Source: CAZHOV01 sp964534315 (GTDB taxonomy: Bacteria > Bacteroidota > Bacteroidia > Chitinophagales > Saprospiraceae). From it: 5,514 nt of DNA. This document shows positions 1 to 5,510 of this stretch, in pieces. Both the position numbers and the translations under genes were made by a program. The notes under the pieces are model-generated. The model was not told the DNA's origin, did no database searches, and saw nothing but the letters and a program-made list of their open reading frames with translations. Position 1 is the stretch's first letter. Each line of letters starts with the position of its first letter. The stretch covers positions 1 to 5,514 of the forward strand of contig CAZHOV010000244.1 in assembly GCA_964534315.1 (NCBI GenBank), read 5' to 3'.

Positions 1-68
1 AACCGTTGAACCGTTGAACCGTTGAACCGCTGAACCGCTGAACCGCTGAACCGCTATATCGTTGTACC
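1..68. repeat. Octanucleotide tandem array abutting the galK start codon
   Basis: Eight consecutive 8-base units plus a half unit fill this stretch. Units 1-3 (1-24) read aaccgttg, units 4-6 (25-48) read aaccgctg, unit 7 (49-56) is aaccgcta, unit 8 (57-64) is tatcgttg, and tacc (65-68) ends exactly at the ATG at 69. The array begins at the window edge and may extend further left. It has no recognisable Shine-Dalgarno or promoter motif. The period of 8 is not a multiple of 3, which argues against a coding role. Confidence 0.95.
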
Positions 69-896
69 ATGAAACCCAGACACCTAGACATCTTCCGTCA
101 TTTCCAATCAAAGTTTACCAGCCAGCCGATACTATCCCGCGCTCCCGGCCGGATCAACCTCATCGGCGAACACACAGATTATAATCTGGGGTTCGTTCTA
201 CCCGCAGCGATTGACAAAGAAATGGTCTTTGCACTTTCACAAAGGAATGATCGGCAAGTAGTGGTATACTCCATTGATTTACAAGAAGAAGCATCTTTTG
301 AGTTAACCAGTTTTCACAAAGAAGCGTCAGGTTGGGAAAATTATATAAAAGGAGTAGTTGATCAACTACAAAAAGCAGGTTATCCGATTAGAGGATTTCA
401 AGGAACTTTTTCCGGAGATATTCCGATAGGGGCTGGACTGAGTTCCTCTGCCGCTTTATCCTGCGCATTGCTTACCGGGTTAAATGCCTTATTTGACTTA
501 AATATCGCACCGCTGGAAATTGCCAAACTAGCGCAAAAAGTAGAAAATGAATACATAAGGTTGCAGTGTGGGATCATGGACCCTTACGCTAGCGTCTTTG
601 GAGAAGCCAACAAAGCGATTTTGCTGGATTGCCAAACATTAGCATCCAAAAAGGTAAACCTGGAGATGGGAGCTTATCAATGGTTGCTGGTCAATTCGAA
701 AGTGCATCACGAATTGGCCTCTAGTGAGTACAATACGCGAAGACAGGAGTGTGAACAAATAGTGCAGTACTTTCAGCAAAAAGGCCTTGAGGCGAACAGC
801 CTTAGAGATATCACCTTCTTACCATTTCTCCTTCCGAAACCAGCTCATCTAATGCTACTAATCCCTGGAAGATTCCCAAGAAAAGGTTATATTTGA
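69..896 (+). pseudogene. galK: Truncated galactokinase (GHMP kinase), C-terminal third missing
   Basis: Galactokinase phosphorylates galactose to galactose-1-phosphate with ATP in the cytoplasm (Leloir pathway). The N-terminal half is clear: the sugar-binding signature APGRINLIGEHTDYN lies at residues 25-39, the phosphate-binding loop GDIPIGAGLSSSAAL at 116-130, and the catalytic-aspartate segment GIMDPYAS at 168-175 (D171). HHELASSEYNTRR (213-225) and SLRDIT (244-249) are also typical. Homology then stops, and residues 250-275 are an unrelated tail. The predicted protein has 275 residues against about 380 for the family, and the third GHMP motif (GGGFGG) is absent. Only 99 bases separate the break (about 815) from the next gene, too few for the missing 130 residues, so a frameshift alone cannot explain the loss; a deletion or rearrangement is needed. 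R164 and P172 replace residues that are normally Gly and Gln. The ATG at 69 is chosen because homology begins soon after it and the repeat array precedes it. The identity is sure; lack of function is inferred. Confidence 0.88.
888..895 (+). promoter_or_regulatory. Possible Bacteroidota -7 promoter element for the amylase gene
   Basis: TATATTTG matches the Bacteroidota sigma-factor -7 consensus TAnnTTTG and lies 19 bases before the amylase ATG. It overlaps the stop codon of the galK remnant (894-896). A -33 TTG is not present at the right distance; the nearest candidate is ctgg at 865-868, one mismatch. The implied 5' leader would be only about 12 bases. This is a weak prediction from sequence alone. 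Confidence 0.3.
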
Positions 897-914
897 CTAC
901 AAATTTGAACACCC

Positions 915-998
915 ATGAAAAAACAACTACTTAACCAACTAACCTGGGTAATACTTCCCTTGCTTTTTTCCACGCTTGGTGTAATGAAAGCACAAGCC
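915..998 (+). other. Signal peptide of the amylase
   Basis: Residues 1-28 show a basic start (MKKQ), a hydrophobic core (WVILPLLFSTLGV) and an A-Q-A stop of type I signal peptidase style at 26-28. Cleavage would leave Q29 as the mature N terminus, one residue before the first barrel strand (DVILQGYYW). No lipobox cysteine is present, so this is not a lipoprotein signal. Confidence 0.88.
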
Positions 999-3900
999 CA
1001 AGATGTCATCCTCCAAGGTTATTACTGGAACTCCAATCCCGGAGATATCACCTCCAATGACGGAATCTGGTGGGATACCATCGCTTTAGTAGCGCCCTAT
1101 ATCGCCGATGCAGGATTCCAAACAGTTTGGACGCCTCCCGCCAATAAAGGCTTTGCCAATGTCTTTGATATGGGCTTTGGAATCTATGACTATTATGACT
1201 TTGGTGAATTCAACCAAAAAGGATCTTTGCGGACGAGGCATGGCAATAAAGCCCAATTGCTGGCCATGATTCAAGCTCTGCACAATGAAGGCCTGCTGGT
1301 AATGGCCGACCTGGTGCTCAACCATCGGGGTGGGGGAGATGGCGAAGAACCAGAAGCCTGCGACGATGGTGTACCACCTACGGACCGGTTCACCCTCTTT
1401 ACGCCGGCTAGTAATCGATTTCCTATGGATGCGGCTGACTTTCATCCCAATAATGGCCCGCACTGCGATGTCTTTCCCCCTTTCCACGACCGGATTTTCT
1501 TCGAAGATATCTGTTATTTCAATTTTATCGACCAAACGCTTGATTCCAATCTTCCCAACAATGGCTGGTTCTTTGGACCTCATAATCTTGGGAAAGCAGG
1601 TGACTCTCTCATCGTTTGGGGACGTTACCTCCTCGATGAGATCGGCTTTGACGAGTTGCGTCTCGATGCGGTCAAACACATTGAACCGGGCTTTTTAGCT
1701 CCTTTCCTGGTAGAATTAGCAAACGGTAACCAGCCTTATGCAGTTGGGGAACTCTTTGATGGTGATCTAGCTACTCTAAAAGGCTATCACGACGATGTAG
1801 AAGGTTTTGTGTCTAACTTCGGCGTTGGCTCTAAAGACGCTAACCTGGCTATTTTTGACTTCAACCTGCGTTTTGCGCTGCGCGATATGTGCAATAATAC
1901 AGGAGGTGGATTCGATATGTGGTCACTCAATGGTACCGGATTGAAATTTAATCCAGCCGGTGGCCTCGACGGAGAAGATATCGTCACTTTCGTAGAGAAC
2001 CATGACGTCGATCGTATTGGCTGGCAGGTGGTCAATTGCAGTGATCCCCATAATCTTCAAATCGGAAATTCTTGCCTCCAGCTATTTACAGATGGAGGCC
2101 ATGATCCGGTCCTAACGGATAAGGACGATATGGGCTATCCCTATATTATGGCTGCCGAAGGGCGTCCCTCTGTTTTCTGGAAAGATATTTTCTGGTATGG
2201 GCTGGAGGAATCCATTTTCTGGCAAATGGCTTTGCGGGAGGCTACGGCTTCAGGTGGTTCTATTCCTATTCAAAGTCTAAACCCTTCTTTCTCTCAGGGC
2301 AATGGTGGTGATTTATTCGTATTCAACCGGTACGGTACCACTAATGGAGCAAGCGATGGCATGATCCTGGCCTTGAATGATAACGCCTCATCCGAAGCTG
2401 CTGTTTGGATCAATTCACCCTTTAATGAGAAGTACTTGAAAGACTATTCCGACGGCTATCTCTTCCAGACCTCTCAGGCTTTTGCCGATGGACGAGCTAA
2501 CGTGAAAGCCCAACCCCGTGACTATGCCTGGTGGTCGGTGACCGGTTTATACCCCAAACCGCCGAGCGTTCCCGATCCTCACTTTAGCATGGATGCTACC
2601 CCCGGCGGTTGCCCCCACTTTATTGCCCTAAGAGTTGATGATGCCGCTAATTTGCTGGTCAATGGCAACCCCATTGAAGTGGGAGATGAAGTAGCCGTGA
2701 AAAATGGAAATGGCGATATCGTCGGTATCGGACGTATCGGACAATCAACCCAATGGGATGGTGTACACGATATGATCATTGAAGTGCTCGGTGCTCCCTC
2801 TTCTAATGGGATGGGTAATGGCGAAGCTTTTACCATCGTTGTCTATGACCAAAGCGCCGGAACAGAAGTGACCATCGATTTTGTGGAATACGCTCCGGCC
2901 GGAAATGCCTTTTCCTTTTCTCCCGACCGACCAGGTACTCCTAATCGAAATGGAAATTTTGCTACGTTTAACGTGACGACTACCCGGCAGGGACTCTTTG
3001 ATTGCTCCGGCATATCCCAGATCCTTTCCTTTAACCCCCCATCAGTGATGTTAGAGGATATTTGTGGTGGCGTTTCCCAGGCTGATGCAGGTGTTTATAA
3101 TGATAATATTCAAAATGGAGATAACGATGGCAGTAATTTCCAACCCTGGACTAATGTTAATCCTGCTTCCAATAATAACAATGCCGGAAACTTTGTAGCT
3201 AGTTCAACGAATAACAGCGGAGACTCAAATAGCGATGGAGATATAAACACGAATGGTGAAGCCTGGGGCTTTTATGCCAATAGTTCTAATATATCTGAGG
3301 CGACTCGCCCCTTTGCTAGTCCGCTGACAACAGGGCAGACTTTCTTTATGCGAATGGATAACGGTGGTATCAATAACGGTGGAACGGTAGGTTTTGGGTT
3401 GAGGAATAGCAGCAACCAAAATGTATTTGAGTTCTTTTTTGTAGGAGGTGAATCTTCTTATACCATCAATGATGCTTCCGGTGCTAATCTAACCGGAATT
3501 GGCTTCACCAATGAGGGGCTTGCTTTGGAGTTTATCCTGACTTCGCCCACCACCTATCAATTCAATGTGACGACGCTCGTGAATAGCAATACGTTCAACT
3601 TTTCGGGCTCCCTAATGAGTCCCGGCGGAAACTCCACCATTGATAGAGTGCGCCTATTCAACTTCAACGCAGGAGGAGGAAGTGGAAATGATCTCTTTTT
3701 CAATTCTCTACAAGTATGCGATGCACCCTCTGTGGTGATCAATGAAGTAGACTATGACCAACCTGGCGGCGATGCTGCCGAATTTATCGAATTAAGAAAC
3801 AACAATACGGAAGCGATTGACCTTGATCTATTCTCTGTAGAATTCGTCGATGGAAATGGGGGCGCGGTTTACTTGACTATTGATTTACCTGCGGTGTCAT

Positions 3901-5063
3901 TAGCGCCGGGCGATTATTACGTCATTTGCCAGGATGGGCTCACCGTTCCCAACTGCGACCTGTTATTATCCGGAAATATCCAAGATGAGACAGATGCGAT
4001 TCGGTTGTTATGGAATGGTATAACGATCGATGCGTTGAGCTATGAAGGAGATGTTGCCGGGGCCGTAGAAGGATCTGGAAGCGGATTAGAAGATGTGGAA
4101 GCGGTAATTGGCGTCGGCTTATCCAGAAATCCTGATGGCTCGGACACCGACCAAAATAACGTGGATTTCCAACTGGCCTGTATCACTCCCGGCGGAGCCA
4201 ATTCGCCAAATAATGCCGATTCTGACAATGACGATGCGCCAGATACCTGTGATGATTGTCCGCTAGTTCAAGATGAGGGAACAATTACCAATTTTGATAT
4301 AACCAATTGCGCTTGCGATCCTGGTTTTTTTCCGTTAACGACTACGATCAACGGGCAGGAAATAATTACAGGTTGTGACGAATGTCCTCCCGGCTTCTTT
4401 TGCCCTGATGGTTTGCAGGCCATACCTTGTAATGCAGGAACTTTTCAGGATCAACCCGGACAAACGGCTTGTATGCCCTGTGGTGCAGGAACCTTTCAGA
4501 CCCAGGAAGGTCAAACGTCATGCGATCCCTGCCCGGCAGGTACCTTCCAGGGATTGGAAGGACAAGTTTCCTGTGAACCCTGCCCGATTGGACAGTTTAA
4601 TCCAAGTATGGGAGCCGTAGAATGTCTGAACTGCCCGTCCGGATCCTTCAATACTTCCGAGGGCAATACCAGTTGCGATCCCTGTCCTGCTATTAGTGCT
4701 GTTTTAGGTGGCGATGCCCTGGTTTGCCCCGGCGATCTGTTTAATTTGTCGATCAATATTTCAGGCGGAGCGGCGCCTTACGAAGTCACGCTTTCTGACG
4801 GTAACACCTATACTGTTGATAATGCGGGCACCCAGGTTATCGAGGTGACCACAACTACAGCTCTTATTTACAATATAACTGGATTATCCGATGCGCTCAA
4901 CTGCCCGGGCACCAATTTATCCGGAAGTGTCGCGATCACTCTTGACGATTGCGGAGCAGCGGCCATACCAACTATGTCGGAATGGGCGTTTTTCTTATTT
5001 ATCATAATCATGTTAAATGTATTTGTAGTAGCGCTCTTTAACGTCAAGAAAGTTTGGGCATAA
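915..5063 (+). CDS. Secreted multidomain alpha-amylase (GH13) with lamin-tail, Cys-rich repeats and IPTL-type C-terminal anchor
   Basis: This 1382-residue protein would hydrolyse internal alpha-1,4 bonds of starch or glycogen outside the cell. It has a signal peptide (1-28) and a GH13 barrel plus C-domain (about 30-545). All four GH13 motifs are present: DLVLNH (132-137); GFDELRLDAVKH (244-255) with nucleophile D251; AVGEL (276-280) with acid/base E279; FVENHD (359-364) with D364. After the enzyme come a beta-sandwich with a VGDEVAV motif (551-692), an Asn/Gly-rich jelly-roll-like module (717-936), a lamin-tail domain (938-1096), an acidic TSP3-like stretch (1101-1117), five 17-residue Cys repeats (1171-1255), an Ig/SprB-like module (1262-1346) and an IPTM-SEW sorting tail with one helix (1351-1382). 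The start at 915 is supported by the signal peptide directly behind it. There is no Shine-Dalgarno sequence, as usual in Bacteroidota. The frame is intact throughout. The gene stands 18 bases after the galK remnant and is followed by a strong terminator. Catalytic activity is highly likely; exact product range is unknown. Confidence 0.96.
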   Translation: MKKQLLNQLTWVILPLLFSTLGVMKAQAQDVILQGYYWNSNPGDITSNDGIWWDTIALVAPYIADAGFQTVWTPPANKGFANVFDMGFGIYDYYDFGEFNQKGSLRTRHGNKAQLLAMIQALHNEGLLVMADLVLNHRGGGDGEEPEACDDGVPPTDRFTLFTPASNRFPMDAADFHPNNGPHCDVFPPFHDRIFFEDICYFNFIDQTLDSNLPNNGWFFGPHNLGKAGDSLIVWGRYLLDEIGFDELRLDAVKHIEPGFLAPFLVELANGNQPYAVGELFDGDLATLKGYHDDVEGFVSNFGVGSKDANLAIFDFNLRFALRDMCNNTGGGFDMWSLNGTGLKFNPAGGLDGEDIVTFVENHDVDRIGWQVVNCSDPHNLQIGNSCLQLFTDGGHDPVLTDKDDMGYPYIMAAEGRPSVFWKDIFWYGLEESIFWQMALREATASGGSIPIQSLNPSFSQGNGGDLFVFNRYGTTNGASDGMILALNDNASSEAAVWINSPFNEKYLKDYSDGYLFQTSQAFADGRANVKAQPRDYAWWSVTGLYPKPPSVPDPHFSMDATPGGCPHFIALRVDDAANLLVNGNPIEVGDEVAVKNGNGDIVGIGRIGQSTQWDGVHDMIIEVLGAPSSNGMGNGEAFTIVVYDQSAGTEVTIDFVEYAPAGNAFSFSPDRPGTPNRNGNFATFNVTTTRQGLFDCSGISQILSFNPPSVMLEDICGGVSQADAGVYNDNIQNGDNDGSNFQPWTNVNPASNNNNAGNFVASSTNNSGDSNSDGDINTNGEAWGFYANSSNISEATRPFASPLTTGQTFFMRMDNGGINNGGTVGFGLRNSSNQNVFEFFFVGGESSYTINDASGANLTGIGFTNEGLALEFILTSPTTYQFNVTTLVNSNTFNFSGSLMSPGGNSTIDRVRLFNFNAGGGSGNDLFFNSLQVCDAPSVVINEVDYDQPGGDAAEFIELRNNNTEAIDLDLFSVEFVDGNGGAVYLTIDLPAVSLAPGDYYVICQDGLTVPNCDLLLSGNIQDETDAIRLLWNGITIDALSYEGDVAGAVEGSGSGLEDVEAVIGVGLSRNPDGSDTDQNNVDFQLACITPGGANSPNNADSDNDDAPDTCDDCPLVQDEGTITNFDITNCACDPGFFPLTTTINGQEIITGCDECPPGFFCPDGLQAIPCNAGTFQDQPGQTACMPCGAGTFQTQEGQTSCDPCPAGTFQGLEGQVSCEPCPIGQFNPSMGAVECLNCPSGSFNTSEGNTSCDPCPAISAVLGGDALVCPGDLFNLSINISGGAAPYEVTLSDGNTYTVDNAGTQVIEVTTTTALIYNITGLSDALNCPGTNLSGSVAITLDDCGAAAIPTMSEWAFFLFIIIMLNVFVVALFNVKKVWA
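1002..2549 (+). other. GH13 catalytic domain, GH13_7-like
   Basis: Residues 30-545 hold the TIM barrel and C-terminal beta-domain. The segments VILQGYYWN, GIWWDTI, WTPPANKG, YDYYDFGEFNQKG and TRHGNK run in the same order and nearly the same spacing as in the archaeal alpha-amylases of Thermococcus and Pyrococcus (GH13_7), judged from memory. The domain ends near DYAWWSVTG (537-543). The subfamily assignment is a judgement by eye; the family assignment rests on all catalytic residues being visible. Confidence 0.85.
2565..2990 (+). other. Accessory beta-sandwich module with VGDEVAV motif
   Basis: Residues 551-692 contain NPIEVGDEVAVKNGNGDIVG, then a Trp-bearing strand, then NGMGNGEAFTIVVYD and NVTTTRQG. 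This G-D-E-(I/V)-A-V ... G-E-x-(F/L)-x-x-x-x-(Y/W)-D pattern recurs in secreted Bacteroidota proteins as a small beta-sandwich of unknown ligand. No starch-binding residues can be assigned from sequence alone. Confidence 0.6.
3063..3722 (+). other. Asn/Gly-rich jelly-roll-like module
   Basis: Residues 717-936 include GEAWGFYANS, TRPFASPLTTGQTFFMRMDN, GGTVGFGLRNSSN, FEFFFVGGESSYTIND, GFTNEGLALEF and IDRVRLFNFNAGGGSGNDLF. This strand pattern occurs in secreted proteins of several bacterial phyla and suggests a concanavalin-like or jelly-roll fold, perhaps a carbohydrate-binding module. Function is not established. Near the start are low-complexity Asn/Ser/Asp stretches (about 751-778). Confidence 0.55.
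3726..4202 (+). other. Lamin-tail domain (LTD)
   Basis: Residues 938-1096 begin with PSVVINEVDYD, followed by AAEFIELRNNNTEAIDL and LAPGDYYVIC, which are the hallmark strands of the lamin-tail Ig fold in bacterial secreted proteins. The later ILLWNG-type strand is here AIRLLWNGITIDAL, and the end is marked by LSRNPDG and TPGGANS. In bacteria this domain is appended to nucleases and other exported enzymes; its partner is generally unknown. Confidence 0.85.
4215..4265 (+). other. Acidic Asp-rich linker, thrombospondin type 3-like
   Basis: Residues 1101-1117 read ADSDNDDAPDTCDDCPL. The D-x-D-x-D-D ... D-x-C-D-x-C-P pattern is that of a single TSP3 calcium-binding repeat. Only one copy is visible, so calcium binding is plausible but not shown. 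Confidence 0.65.
4425..4679 (+). repeat. Five 51-bp units encoding 17-residue Cys-rich repeats
   Basis: Residues 1171-1255 form five contiguous units of exactly 17 residues with no insertions. They start at P1171, P1188, P1205, P1222 and N1239. The consensus is PCxAGTFQxxEGQxSCx, with two cysteines per unit and a CxPC joint between units. Units 1-3 are the closest; units 4 and 5 have diverged. The pattern matches the ephrin-receptor-like / GCC2-GCC3 repeat of extracellular proteins. A degenerate lead-in with CACDPGFFP and CDECPPGFFCPDG lies at 1132-1165. The units probably make a rigid disulfide-linked stalk. Confidence 0.88.
4698..4952 (+). other. Ig/SprB-like module
   Basis: Residues 1262-1346 include VCPGDLFNLSINISGGAAPYEVTLSDG (two short motifs, CPGD and SGGAAPYEVTLSDG), VIEVTTTTALIYNITGLSD and VAITLDDC. 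The SGGxxPYxVxxSDG core is typical of the SprB-repeat and PKD-like beta-sandwich domains of Bacteroidota surface proteins. It sits just before the sorting tail and probably acts as a spacer. Confidence 0.6.
4965..5060 (+). other. IPTL-type C-terminal sorting tail with membrane helix
   Basis: Residues 1351-1382 read IPTMSEW, then a hydrophobic helix of about 18 residues (FFLFIIIMLNVFVVALF), then a short basic end (NVKKVWA). This is the tripartite form of the IPTLxxWG-CTERM signal (IPTL-CTERM family), with M for L at position 4 and A for the last G. In the family description the partner is an exosortase of type H; none is visible here. The helix would at least anchor the protein in a membrane during export. 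Confidence 0.8.
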
Positions 5064-5083
5064 TTTTAAAGAAAAAGGTCTCT

Positions 5084-5102
5084 AATCCTGAATAAGAGGA
5101 TT
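5084..5102 (+). other. Small 6-bp hairpin after the amylase stop
   Basis: aatcct (5084-5089) pairs with aggatt (5097-5102) across a 7-base loop and is followed by a short T run to 5104. It is AT-rich and weak, and may be chance. Confidence 0.25.
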
Positions 5103-5110
5103 TTATAGAC

Positions 5111-5158
5111 AAAAAAAGCCATTTTCCAACTAGAAAATGGCTTTTTTTGTTTTTTTTT
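5111..5158 (+). terminator. Rho-independent terminator of the amylase gene
   Basis: A perfect 16-bp inverted repeat (arms 5111-5126 and 5133-5148) closes a 6-base loop caacta (5127-5132). The GC-containing middle (gccattttc) is flanked by seven A on the left and seven T on the right, followed by g and nine further T (5150-5158). Because both flanks carry A/T tracts the element could also stop transcription from the right. It lies 47 bases after the amylase stop and separates that gene from the channel gene. Confidence 0.93.
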
Positions 5159-5206
5159 GCACCAATGCACCAATGCACCGATGCACCGATGCACCGTTAA
5201 ACCGAA
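5159..5206. repeat. Second octanucleotide tandem array, upstream of the channel gene
   Basis: Units of eight bases: gcaccaat twice (5159-5174), gcaccgat twice (5175-5190), gcaccgtt (5191-5198) and a degenerate aaaccgaa (5199-5206). The array starts right after the terminator T run and ends four bases before the ATG at 5211. Re-phased, its unit caccgatg differs at only two positions from the aaccgttg unit at the left end of the window. Confidence 0.9.
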
Positions 5207-5210
5207 TCAT

Positions 5211-5510
5211 ATGAATCGAACCTTCAATATTTTTATTCAATTCCTTACCCGTATTGGATCAACCGGAGGATCCAGTCTTCGGATTGGGATAGCGTTGATA
5301 TTGTTTGAAATATTAGCGGGGATGATCGGTTTTATAACCATTGAGGGGTATTCCCTGATCGAGGCATTTTATATGACGATCATAACGATCTCTACGGTAG
5401 GATACTCCGAGGTTAGACCACTAAGTGAAGCCGGCGAGTTATTCACTTCTATTCTCATTCTATTGAAAACTACGGAAAACTATTCAAGCATTTGTTGTAA
5501 GAACTCTTGA
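5211..5510 (+). CDS. Potassium channel pore protein, disrupted in the second transmembrane helix
   Basis: The 99-residue product begins like a two-helix bacterial potassium channel: a short cytoplasmic start, a first transmembrane helix (about 23-43, LRIGIALILFEILAGMIGF), a pore helix (EAFYMTIITI, 51-60), a selectivity filter TVGYS (62-66) and EVRPLSEAGELFTSILILL leading into the second helix. After residue 85 the frame gives a polar tail (KTTENYSS...) and stops, so the second helix is only half present and no channel could form. The family continues with the rest of this helix and often a cytosolic domain. The ATG at 5211 is preferred to the in-frame TTG at 5157, because the upstream codons translate the octamer array. 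No promoter consensus is seen in the short gap before it. The gene is probably a pseudogene or frameshifted; the stop is four bases from the window edge, so what follows cannot be seen. Confidence 0.75.
   Translation: MNRTFNIFIQFLTRIGSTGGSSLRIGIALILFEILAGMIGFITIEGYSLIEAFYMTIITISTVGYSEVRPLSEAGELFTSILILLKTTENYSSICCKNS

Noticed and set aside
1..68. CRISPR array
   Set aside because: The units are 8 bases, directly contiguous and without spacers; this is a simple tandem repeat.
816..896. A single-base frameshift as the whole explanation of the galK truncation
   Set aside because: No frame between 816 and 914 resembles the galactokinase C terminus, and the gap is about 300 bases too short to hold it.
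1086..1679. 197-residue open frame on the minus strand
   Set aside because: It lies wholly antisense to the GH13 catalytic domain, whose four motifs are intact in the plus frame. The translation shows no recognisable motif and looks like a shadow of codon bias.
1330..1698. 122-residue open frame on the plus strand in another frame
   Set aside because: It overlaps the best conserved part of the amylase barrel; composition and lack of motifs indicate a shadow.
4511..4756. 81-residue minus-strand frame across the cysteine repeats
   Set aside because: Its apparent repetitiveness is only the reverse reading of the 51-bp repeat units.
5157..5210. Upstream TTG start extending the channel by 18 residues
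   Set aside because: The extension translates the terminator edge and the octamer array (Cys/His/Pro-rich) and has no channel character; the ATG at 5211 is in the normal position for the family.
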